Part shown: positions 56,997 to 64,000 of the stretch, in pieces
Layout of the letters: the number at the start of each line of letters is the position of its first letter
How positions within the stretch are numbered: position 1 is the first letter of the stretch
Assembly: GCF_019303495.1 (NCBI RefSeq)
Contig: NZ_JAEVFI010000003.1
Coordinates: forward strand, 1-64,000
Direction: 5' to 3'
From: Streptomyces sp. JJ66
Lineage (GTDB): Bacteria; Actinomycetota; Actinomycetes; Streptomycetales; Streptomycetaceae
DNA: 64,000 nt
Translations under genes and position numbers: made by a program
Notes under the pieces: generated by a model
Told to the model about the DNA's origin: nothing
What the model saw: only the letters and a program-made list of their open reading frames with translations
Database searches by the model: none

Positions 56997-59625
56997 GCTC
57001 GCCGTCCCCCAGCCGGGCCAGCAGCGGCGGGCTCGCCGCGCCCGTGACCGAGGTGAGGGACAGCACCGCGTGGCCGGGCGGGACCTGGTGGGCCAGGTCG
57101 GAGGCGGACCAGCGTTCCCGGCGCTCCCGGCGCACCGTGACGGAGGTGGTGGTGGCGCGCACGCCGGTGAACGCGGTGCGCACCGCGCGCACGCCCCGGC
57201 GCAGGGTGCCGCCGGAGACATCGGGGTTGCGGGTGACGTCCTCGGCTTCCACCCACTCCTGGCCCCAGGCGTGCGCGAAGACCTCACCGTCCCAGGTGGT
57301 CACCCCCGAGAGCGCCACCTTGCAGCCGACGGTGCCCACCAGCGCCGCGCGCAGCTCCCGCGGCACGTCGTCCAGCGTGCGCAGGGTGAGCAGCGCGCCC
57401 GCGTTCGCCGAGCGCAGCCGCCGCAGGCCGCGCACCGCTTCGGGGGTGACGGTGTGCTCGGCGTCGTCCAGCACCAGGCAGGCGAACAGCGAGCGGTCCT
57501 CGCGCGCGGTGACCCCGGCGGTGAACTGGGCGAGCACCATGCGCGCGAGGATGCGCGCGGCCTCGGCGTGGCCGCGCTCGGGCAGGTCGATCCGCACCCG
57601 CAGCGGATGCTGGAGGGTCCGCAGGGAGAAGGGGTGCGGGCCGGTGCCGGGGCGGGCCGGGGCGGGCGGGCTGCCGAAGAATCCCTCGAACGCGGGGCGC
57701 AGCAGCACGGCGACGCGGTCGGCGAGCAGGGTGGCGGCGTCGTCGGGGCGGGCGGCGTGCCGGGCGCGGGCGTCCAGTTCCCGCTGCTGGCCGAACTCCC
57801 CGGCGGTGTCGAGCGCTGCGCGCAGGGCGGCGACGGCGACGGGGTTGCCGTCGAGCAGGTCGCGCAGCTCGCGCAGGGGCGGGAAGCGGCCGTGGGCGGC
57901 CTGGTAGGGGCCGAGCAGCTGGGCGAGCGCGGCGGCAGCGGCGCGGCCGGTGGCCTGGGCAACGCCCGGGCGCCGGTCGGCGGTGTCCGGGCCGAGCAGG
58001 GCCTCGGTGAGGAGGGCGGCGGCCTCGTCGGGGTCGGTGGTGCCGCCGTAGGGGTCGAGGGCGTGGGTGGAGCGCGGGTCGCCCGGGCGGACGACGATGT
58101 CGAAGGCGTCCTCGGGGCCGAGTGCGGCGCGGGCGGTGCCGACGGCGACGACAGCGGCCTGCCCGGCGAGCGCCTGGAGGCACAGCGCCTCGACTGCCGG
58201 GCGGACCACGCGGGCGGTCTTGCCCGATCCTGGCGGGCCGACCGCCAGCAGCGAGGTGCCCAGGAGTGCCGGGTCCAGCGCGAGGGCGCAGGCGCGGTGC
58301 TGATAGGGGTTGCGCCGGTCGTCCAGCGCGGCGCCGATGCGGACCTGGCCGGTGAGCAGGTCGTGCCGCGCGGTGCGCACCGGCAGGTCGCGCGCGCCGG
58401 AGGGGTGGAGGAACGCGGCGGCGCCCCGGTCGCGTGCAGCGCGGGCGAAGGCGGGCAGCTGGTCGGGGCGGGACCGCAGGCCGCGCCACACCTGCTCGAT
58501 GCGCACGTAGTCCAGGTCGGTGGCCCGGCCGGAGCACACGTCACCGGTGAGCCGGTCGGCGGCGTCGGTGAGACCGGCCGCGCGCAGCTCGGGCCACTCC
58601 TCCAGCCGGGCGTGCGGGTCACGCTCGGGCATCGGCGTCCACGGCCGCCCAGCGGTCCCGGCCGCACCGGCACCCTCGCGCCGCAGCAGACGGCGCCAGC
58701 CGCCCGCCCGCGCGGCCAGCGCCAGCAGCGCGAGGGTGAACAGCACGTAGTAGACGTTGTAGGCGACGACGTACGGCGTGGTCTCGGCAGGCGTGCGCCA
58801 GCTCTCCGGCGTCACCCACTCCAGCGGCGCCAGCCAGAACGTCCAGCCCCCGTCGCTGAAGCACAGCACCCACACCAGGACGGCGGCGAGCAGCGCGAGC
58901 AGGGCCCGGCGGTAGCGGCGCGGAACGGCGAGGAGCCGCCCGGCCCGCGCCACCTGGCGGCGCCGGTGCTCGGGCGCGTACCGGCGCCACACCTGCCGCC
59001 AGCGGCCGAAGTGGGCGGCGAGCCACACCATGGGCGCCAGGAGCAGCAGTTCGACGGCGTAGGAGAGCAGCAGGGTCAGGGTCGCGGAGCCGCCGCCGTC
59101 GTACCAGGAGGTGGGCAGCGCCGCGTAGACCCAGGCGATGAACGGCAGGTATTCGTTCCGCGTCAGCGATCCCACCAGCAGCAGGCAGACGGCCGCCAGC
59201 ATTGCGCCGCCCAGGAGTTGACGCTCGGGCAGGTCCCCGGGCTCGTCGGCTGGACGCGGGCGGTAGCCGTAGCGCCAGATGCCGGGGCCCGCCTCGGGGC
59301 GCGGCGTGCGCAGCCAGGCGACCAGCGGCGCGGTGGCCTCCGGAGCCTGCCGGGGCATGGGTGGCGCGGCGGGCGGTGGGGGTACGGCGTCCACCTCCCG
59401 GCCGCGCTCGCCGTGCGCCGCCCCGAAGACCCCTGGCCCGCCACGGAAGGCCCCGCCGGGCGCCGGGCCGCCCCGAAACGCACCGCTGTGGGAGGAGGCG
59501 CCGGAGGCTGAACCGCCGTGGGGGTGGTTGCCGTCGTGCGGGCCGCCGGGGTGGGGGGTGCCGCCGGGGTGTCCGCTGCCGTGCTGTCCGCCGTAGGCGC
59601 CGCCCGCGCCGCCGTCCGCGCTCAT
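56986..59625 (-). CDS. VirD4/TraG-like ATP-binding membrane protein
   Basis: The 879-aa protein has a Gly/His/Pro-rich N-terminus (to about residue 100). Several transmembrane helices follow at about 130-155, 165-195, 225-250 and 275-300. The ATPase domain has Walker A GPPGSGKT at 463-470 and a Walker B-like FACLVLDDAEH, the layout of type IV coupling proteins. The ATG at 59625 starts MSADGGAGGAYGG. No relaxase or other transfer gene is near. It is one of the large conserved streptomycete membrane ATPases of unknown role. Confidence 0.85.
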   Translation of the reverse strand: MSADGGAGGAYGGQHGSGHPGGTPHPGGPHDGNHPHGGSASGASSHSGAFRGGPAPGGAFRGGPGVFGAAHGERGREVDAVPPPPAAPPMPRQAPEATAPLVAWLRTPRPEAGPGIWRYGYRPRPADEPGDLPERQLLGGAMLAAVCLLLVGSLTRNEYLPFIAWVYAALPTSWYDGGGSATLTLLLSYAVELLLLAPMVWLAAHFGRWRQVWRRYAPEHRRRQVARAGRLLAVPRRYRRALLALLAAVLVWVLCFSDGGWTFWLAPLEWVTPESWRTPAETTPYVVAYNVYYVLFTLALLALAARAGGWRRLLRREGAGAAGTAGRPWTPMPERDPHARLEEWPELRAAGLTDAADRLTGDVCSGRATDLDYVRIEQVWRGLRSRPDQLPAFARAARDRGAAAFLHPSGARDLPVRTARHDLLTGQVRIGAALDDRRNPYQHRACALALDPALLGTSLLAVGPPGSGKTARVVRPAVEALCLQALAGQAAVVAVGTARAALGPEDAFDIVVRPGDPRSTHALDPYGGTTDPDEAAALLTEALLGPDTADRRPGVAQATGRAAAAALAQLLGPYQAAHGRFPPLRELRDLLDGNPVAVAALRAALDTAGEFGQQRELDARARHAARPDDAATLLADRVAVLLRPAFEGFFGSPPAPARPGTGPHPFSLRTLQHPLRVRIDLPERGHAEAARILARMVLAQFTAGVTAREDRSLFACLVLDDAEHTVTPEAVRGLRRLRSANAGALLTLRTLDDVPRELRAALVGTVGCKVALSGVTTWDGEVFAHAWGQEWVEAEDVTRNPDVSGGTLRRGVRAVRTAFTGVRATTTSVTVRRERRERWSASDLAHQVPPGHAVLSLTSVTGAASPPLLARLGDGEPVQ

Positions 59626-59925
59626 CTGCCGTTCCGCCCCCTGCCGCCCGGGTGTTGGTGCCTTGCACGCTGCGTTCGCGGCCCCCAATCTAGACCTTCC
59701 ACGCCCCGCCCACGCGGCCTCGCCCGGCCGTCGGCCGACCCCCGCGCCGACCTGTCCGCCGTGGCCAAGCCGACCTGTCCGCCGTGGCCAACACGCCCCG
59801 CCGACTTTTACGCAGCGGTGCATGTCCCGCCCTGGTGGCTGGCCCTAGCCTGCGAGGAGCGGCCCACACCTTCTTCCCTGTTCTTCCGGTTTCTCCGGTT
59901 TCCCACCCTCAGCAAGGAGAGCGCG
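59626..59925. promoter_or_regulatory. Divergent region upstream of gabT
   Basis: The region holds no gene. A 23-base unit is repeated twice in perfect tandem at 59746-59768 and 59769-59791. A TAGCCT hexamer at about 59848-59853 is a possible -10 for gabT. GCAAGGAGAG precedes the gabT start. Confidence 0.5.
59746..59791. repeat. Perfect tandem duplication of a 23-base unit
   Basis: Two adjacent identical 23-base copies (59746-59768 and 59769-59791) lie about 135 bases before the gabT start. The unit begins GCCGACCTGTCC and ends CCGTGGCCAA. A unit near two helical turns would place repeated sites on one face of the DNA. Confidence 0.85.
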
Positions 59926-61296
59926 ATGACCTCTACCACCCCGCAGTCCGCCCAGGCCGGGGGTCCGGCGCTGCCGCAGGAGCGCCGCGTCGTGACGGCG
60001 ATCCCGGGGCCGAAGTCCCAGGAGCTGCACGCGCGCAAGCTCGCGTCGGTGGCGGACGGTGTCGGTAACGTGCTGCCGGTCTACGTCCAGCGGGCCGGTG
60101 GCGGCGTCGTCGAGGACGTCGATGGCAACTCGCTCATCGACTTCGGTTCCGGGATCGCCGTCACCTCGGTCGGCAACAGCGCCGAAGCGGTGGTGCGCCG
60201 CGCTGCCGAGCAGCTGGCCGACTACACCCACACCTGCTTCATGGTGACGCCGTACGAGCCGTACATCGCCGTCGCCGAGGCGCTGGCCGAGCTGACGCCG
60301 GGCGATCACGCCAAGAAGTCCGCGCTGTTCAACTCCGGCGCGGAGGCGGTGGAGAACGCGGTGAAGATCGCCCGCGCCTACACCAAGCGCCAGGCCGTGG
60401 TCGTCTTCGACCACGGTTACCACGGCCGCACCAACCTGACGATGGCGCTGACGTCGAAGAACATGCCGTACAAGCACGGCTTCGGCCCGTTCGCGCCCGA
60501 GGTGTACCGCGTCCCGGTCGCCTACCCCTACCGCTGGCCTACCGGTCCGGAGAACTGCGCCGAGGAGGCCGCTGCGCAGGCCATCGACCAGATCAGCAAG
60601 CAGGTCGGGGCCGAGAACGTCGCCGCGATCGTGATCGAGCCGGTGCTGGGCGAGGGCGGTTTCATCGAGCCCGCCAAGGGCTTCCTGCCGCGCATCGCGC
60701 AGTTCGCCAGGGACCACGGCATCGTCTTCGTCGCGGACGAGATCCAGGCGGGCTTCTGCCGTACCGGCCAGTGGTTCGCCTCCGAGGACGAGGGCCTGGT
60801 CCCGGACCTGATCACCACCGCGAAGGGCATCGCCGGGGGGCTGCCGCTGGCGGCCGTGACCGGGCGCGCGGAGATCATGGACGCCGCGCACTCCGGCGGT
60901 CTCGGCGGCACTTACGGCGGCAACCCGGTGGCCTGCGCGGCCGCGCTGGGCGCCATCGAGACGATGCGCGAGCTGGACCTGTGTGCCCGGGCCAAGCGCA
61001 TCGAGGAGGTCATGAAGCCGCGGCTGGCCAAGATCGCCGAGAACCAGCCGGCCATCGGTGACATCCGCGGCCGTGGTGCGATGATCGCCATCGAGCTGGT
61101 CAAGCCCGGCACCAAGGAGCCGGACGCCGAGCTGACGGCGAAGCTGGCCAGGGCCTGTCACCAGGCCGGTCTGCTCATCCTGACCACCGGCACCTACGGC
61201 AACGTGGTGCGCTTCCTGCCGCCGCTGGTCATCGGTGAGGACCTGCTGAACGAGGGCCTGGACGTCCTGGAGAGCGCCTTCGCCGAGCTGGCCTGA
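59926..61296 (+). CDS. gabT: 4-aminobutyrate aminotransferase
   Basis: GabT transfers the amino group of GABA to 2-oxoglutarate, giving succinate semialdehyde. The 456-aa class III PLP aminotransferase has SGIAVTSVGN, FNSGAEAVENAVKIAR for the PLP phosphate, DHGYHGRTNLTMALT, VADEIQAGFCRTG, and the PLP Lys in TTAKGIAGGLPLAAV. The ATG at 59926 has AAGGAGA upstream. It lies opposite the VirD4-like ATPase and near PucR and two aldehyde dehydrogenases. Confidence 0.95.
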   Translation: MTSTTPQSAQAGGPALPQERRVVTAIPGPKSQELHARKLASVADGVGNVLPVYVQRAGGGVVEDVDGNSLIDFGSGIAVTSVGNSAEAVVRRAAEQLADYTHTCFMVTPYEPYIAVAEALAELTPGDHAKKSALFNSGAEAVENAVKIARAYTKRQAVVVFDHGYHGRTNLTMALTSKNMPYKHGFGPFAPEVYRVPVAYPYRWPTGPENCAEEAAAQAIDQISKQVGAENVAAIVIEPVLGEGGFIEPAKGFLPRIAQFARDHGIVFVADEIQAGFCRTGQWFASEDEGLVPDLITTAKGIAGGLPLAAVTGRAEIMDAAHSGGLGGTYGGNPVACAAALGAIETMRELDLCARAKRIEEVMKPRLAKIAENQPAIGDIRGRGAMIAIELVKPGTKEPDAELTAKLARACHQAGLLILTTGTYGNVVRFLPPLVIGEDLLNEGLDVLESAFAELA

Positions 61297-61326
61297 GCCG
61301 CGCCGGAGCCGCCCGCGCGGCCCCGG

Positions 61327-61371
61327 CCACTGGCAGCGGCAGCGGGCCGCGTTAGCCGCCGCTGCCGGTGG
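61327..61371 (+). terminator. Terminator after gabT
   Basis: A 14-bp stem with one G-U pair (61327-61340 with 61358-61371) lies 31 bases past the gabT stop. Confidence 0.8.
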
Positions 61372-61680
61372 TGAAGGAGATGTGGGGAGCCGATGGCCGT
61401 TCGGTCAGCGGCCTCCCCTCCTCCCCGGCCGTGCCGTACGGTCGGGGAGGGATGGACGCACCACCTCGCCCGCACGGGAGTGCGGGCACCACCGGGCGCA
61501 CGGCCGCTGCCGCGCGGCCCGGTCGCACGCACCCGCGTGCGCCTCTGTGATCGGACCGCCGCCCGCCCCATACCCCCCGGGGCGCGCGGTGACCGGTCCC
61601 AGCACGGCCGTCCGGGAATGCTCCCCCCTGTTCCCGGGCGGCCGTTCGCGCGTAGGGGGCGGCGTCCGGGTGCGGCCGTT

Positions 61681-61704
61681 AACCGGCGGGGAAGAGCGCC
61701 GGTT
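61681..61704 (-). terminator. Hairpin after the DUF4190 gene
   Basis: A perfect 8-bp stem (61681-61688 with 61697-61704) with an 8-base loop lies immediately after the stop codon at 61708. Confidence 0.6.
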
Positions 61705-61707
61705 CCG

Positions 61708-62532
61708 TCAGCGGACGCCGGGGAGGGGCGGGGCGGCGGCGTCATAGCTGGCGGAGCTGCCGGGTTCGCTGTACTCGTCGCCGTACTCCGGTTCCTCCGG
61801 GAGCCAGGCGCCGGACAGCATGAGGATGAGCAAGGTGGCGAACAGCGCCGCGAGCACGGTGCCGACGATGCCCAGGATCAGCCCGGTCGTGGCCTGCCCC
61901 GAGCCGTGCGCCTCGCCCCGGTTGATGCGCTTACGCGCGACGACGCCCAGGATGATGGCGACCGGGCAGCAGATGATGCCGAGGAAAGCACCCCCCATCG
62001 TGAGCGTCAGCGCCATCCCGACGATGCCCACCACCATGGCGGCGGTGCAGATGCCGCTCGTGGGCGGCGGGGCGGGCAGCGGCCAAGCCGGCGCCGGATG
62101 GCCGCCGTAGCCGTGGGGCGGCGGGGCGTACGCGGTGCCCGGATGGCCATACCCGTATCCGTAGCCGCCGCCGGGACCGCCCGGCGGCGGCCCGGGCGCG
62201 TACCACGCGCCGGGCCGGGGGCCGGGGGCAGCGGGCGGCGGTGAGGGGGCGGGCGGTACCGGGGGTACCGCCGAGCCGCCCTTGGTGAGGGACGGCGGCT
62301 GCTGTGGTGGCCCGGGCGGTGAGCTGGGGGCGTGCACCGGCGCGGTGAGCGTGTGCTGTGCGGGGAGCGGGGAGCGCGCGGCGGCGTCCTGCGGCGCACG
62401 CTGCTCCGGCGACTCCCCCGGGGTGCCCGTCGCGTTCCGCACGTGCCGCGTTCCGTCCGTACCCGCGACGTCGCCCGCCTGGCCGTCGTGGGCGCTCCTC
62501 GCCCCGAGTCCGTCCGCTGTGTCCTCCGGCAT
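61708..62532 (-). CDS. DUF4190 membrane protein with Pro-rich N-terminus
   Basis: The 274-aa protein has a disordered, Pro/Gly/Tyr-rich N-terminal half (about residues 1-160, with PPGGPGGGYGYGYG). A DUF4190-like pair of helices follows: CTAAMVVGIVGMALTLT..GAFLGIICCPVAIILGVVARKRI, then GLILGIVGTVLAALFATLLILML. The tail is acidic. It is divergent from the adenosine deaminase gene. The function is unknown. Confidence 0.85.
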   Translation of the reverse strand: MPEDTADGLGARSAHDGQAGDVAGTDGTRHVRNATGTPGESPEQRAPQDAAARSPLPAQHTLTAPVHAPSSPPGPPQQPPSLTKGGSAVPPVPPAPSPPPAAPGPRPGAWYAPGPPPGGPGGGYGYGYGHPGTAYAPPPHGYGGHPAPAWPLPAPPPTSGICTAAMVVGIVGMALTLTMGGAFLGIICCPVAIILGVVARKRINRGEAHGSGQATTGLILGIVGTVLAALFATLLILMLSGAWLPEEPEYGDEYSEPGSSASYDAAAPPLPGVR

Positions 62533-62644
62533 GGGCCAGTCCCCTCCCCTTCGCGTTCCTCACCTCATCGTATGCGTCGTGACCACGGCCGCCGCCTACG
62601 ATGGCTGGCGGCCACGAGGGCCGCGCCACCCCGGAGGTTTCCCC

Positions 62645-63721
62645 TTGTCCCAGCCCACCGACCTGACCGTCCCGCCCGAGCTGTCCGGCTTCATCGCCGG
62701 GCTGCCCAAGGCGGAGCTGCACGTCCACCACGTGGGCTCCGCCTCGCCGCGCATCGTCGCCGAACTCGCGGCCCGCCACCCGGACGCGAAGGTCCCCGCG
62801 GACGAGCGGGCGCTCGCCGAGTTCTTCACCTTCCGCGACTTCGCCCACTTCATTGAGATCTACCTCTCCGTGGTGGACCTCATCCGGGACGCCGAGGATG
62901 TGCGGCTGCTGACCTACGAGATCGCGCGCGAGATGGCGGGCCAGAACATCCGCTACGCGGAGCTCACCGTCACCCCGTTCAGCTCCACCCGGCGCGGCAT
63001 CCCCGAGGTGGCGTTCATGGAGGCCATCGAGGACGCGCGCAAGGCTGCCGCGAGCGAACTGGGCGTGACCCTGCGGTGGTGCTTCGACATCCCCGGCGAG
63101 GCGGGCTTGGAGTCGGCCGAGGAGACGGCACGCCTGGCCTGCGACCTGCGCCCGGAGGGTCTGGTGGCCTTCGGGCTCGGCGGCCCGGAGATCGGCGTCC
63201 CCCGGCCGCAGTTCAAGCCCTACTTCGACCGGGCGATCGCGTGCGGGCTGCGCAGCGTGCCGCACGCGGGCGAGACAACGGGGCCGCAGACGATCTGGGA
63301 CGCCCTCACCCACCTGCGGGCCGAGCGCATCGGCCACGGCACCAGCGCGCCCCGGGACCCGCGCCTGCTGGAGCACCTGGCGGAGCGGCGCATCCCGCTG
63401 GAGGTGTGCCCGACGTCGAACATCGCCACCCGCGCGGTGCCGGTGCTGGACGAGCACCCGGTGCGGCAGATGGTGGACGCCGGTGTCCTGGTGACGATCA
63501 ACAGCGACGATCCGCCGATGTTCGGCACCGACCTGAACACCGAGTACGCGATCGCGGCGCGGCTGCTGGGCCTGGACGCCACGGGGCTGGCCGGGCTGGC
63601 GAAGAACGCCGTGGAGGCGGCCTTTCTGGACGCGCCCGCGAAGGCGGCCCTGGCAGCGGAGATCGACGCGTATCTGGCCGCGTACCTCGCCTCGCGCGGC
63701 GCGTCGCTGCCCACGCCGTAA
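62645..63721 (+). CDS. add: Adenosine deaminase
   Basis: The enzyme deaminates adenosine to inosine in purine salvage. The 358-aa TIM-barrel protein shows the zinc motif HVHHVG (His26, His28), the SVPHAGE segment with a zinc His, the catalytic region ERIGHGTS, and the NSDDPPMFGTDL motif with Asp residues. The start is TTG at 62645 with GGAGG seven bases upstream (SQPTDLTVP); the longer frame upstream overlaps the DUF4190 gene. It reads toward the partial aldehyde dehydrogenase. Confidence 0.92.
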   Translation: MSQPTDLTVPPELSGFIAGLPKAELHVHHVGSASPRIVAELAARHPDAKVPADERALAEFFTFRDFAHFIEIYLSVVDLIRDAEDVRLLTYEIAREMAGQNIRYAELTVTPFSSTRRGIPEVAFMEAIEDARKAAASELGVTLRWCFDIPGEAGLESAEETARLACDLRPEGLVAFGLGGPEIGVPRPQFKPYFDRAIACGLRSVPHAGETTGPQTIWDALTHLRAERIGHGTSAPRDPRLLEHLAERRIPLEVCPTSNIATRAVPVLDEHPVRQMVDAGVLVTINSDDPPMFGTDLNTEYAIAARLLGLDATGLAGLAKNAVEAAFLDAPAKAALAAEIDAYLAAYLASRGASLPTP

Positions 63722-63801
63722 CGCGCCTGGGCTTCCCCCGTCAATCCTGCGAGCGCCGAGCGCGGGCCGGGCCAGCCAGGGGCGGACCCCGGCCGGGAAC
63801 A

Positions 63802-63845
63802 CGGTGGGGCCGGGGCACAGTGCGCGCTCCGTCCCGGCCCCACCG
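63802..63845. terminator. Bidirectional hairpin after adenosine deaminase
   Basis: A perfect 13-bp stem (63802-63814 with 63833-63845) lies between the convergent stops at 63721 and 63859. Confidence 0.8.
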
Positions 63846-63858
63846 CGCGGATCGCCGC

Positions 63859-64000
63859 TTACAACGCCGTCATCACGTGCTTGACGCGGGTGTAGTCGTC
63901 GAAGCCGTAGGCCGACAGGTCCTTGCCGTAGCCGGACTTCTTGAACCCGCCGTGCGGCATCTCCGCGACGAGCGGGATGTGCGTGTTGATCCATACGCAG
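63859..64000 (-). CDS. Partial aldehyde dehydrogenase (aminobutyraldehyde/betaine-aldehyde type), C-terminal end
   Basis: On the minus strand the frame reads CVWINTHIPLVAEMPHGGFK then KSGYGKDLSAYGFDDYTRVKHVMTAL before the stop. This is the conserved C-terminus of ALDH enzymes of the gamma-aminobutyraldehyde dehydrogenase group (MPHGGFKKSGYGKDLS). Only 46 residues are in the window, with the rest to the right. With gabT nearby it supports putrescine/GABA degradation. Confidence 0.85.
   Translation of the reverse strand, partial: CVWINTHIPLVAEMPHGGFKKSGYGKDLSAYGFDDYTRVKHVMTAL

Larger units (their letters stand above)
61297..61707. other. Convergent non-coding stretch after gabT
   Basis: These 411 bases between the gabT stop and the DUF4190 stop contain two hairpins described separately. 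The few open frames lack start signals and homology I can recognise. Confidence 0.5.

Noticed and set aside
61368..61750. Short open frames after gabT
   Set aside because: Low complexity, no start signal, and they run through two hairpin terminators.

Overview
The window is high-GC actinobacterial chromosome. GTG and TTG starts are frequent and the gene order matches the conserved core of Streptomyces or a close relative in the Streptomycetaceae: rnj-dapA-thyX, dapB, M16 protease-pnp-rpsO, a type VII secretion locus, ribF-truB-rbfA-infB-nusA-rimP, and ispG-rseP-dxr. I found no insertion sequence, CRISPR array or tRNA. The left edge looks like the promoter and leader of an rRNA operon transcribed off the window.

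Layout. (1) 1-11.7 kb: RNA metabolism and lysine/thymidylate synthesis, nearly all on the minus strand. thyX is interrupted by a 303-residue intein carrying an AP2-like DNA-binding module and an HNH nuclease motif. (2) 11.9-31.3 kb: a complete ESX/type VII secretion locus with eccD, eccC, eccB, mycP, eccE, an accessory gene and an EspI-like ParA/MinD ATPase. Embedded in it is a minus-strand operon (21.9-17.8 kb) with a good promoter, encoding a coiled-coil protein, a long WXG-headed protein, a second membrane-anchored subtilisin-like protease and two WXG100 proteins. Parts of this operon are visibly less GC-rich than its neighbours. (3) 31.4-39.8 kb: the translation/ribosome-maturation cluster. 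(4) 40.1-44.5 kb: a lipoprotein, a ferritin-like DUF4439 protein, a degenerate aminoglycoside-phosphotransferase-like protein, two GNAT proteins and a TetR regulator. (5) 44.7-49.2 kb: ispG, a site-2 protease, dxr and a cold-shock protein with a strong terminator.

(6) 49.3-51.1 kb is an accessory island. A WhiJ-type XRE/DUF5753 regulator and its DUF397 partner diverge from three very small genes joined by GTGA overlaps; the shared intergenic region holds a cluster of palindromes. (7) 51.2-64 kb: acyl-CoA dehydrogenase, aldehyde dehydrogenase, a PucR regulator, a VirD4-like ATPase, gabT, a DUF4190 membrane protein, adenosine deaminase, and the C-terminal end of an aminobutyraldehyde-type dehydrogenase at the right edge. 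Together gabT, the two aldehyde dehydrogenases and PucR suggest GABA or polyamine catabolism.

The points most worth following up are the AP2+HNH intein in thyX, the protease/WXG operon inside the secretion locus, the micro-operon next to the WhiJ-like pair, and the loss of metal-binding residues in the phosphotransferase-like protein. All calls come from reading sequence and motifs by eye; no database search was run.
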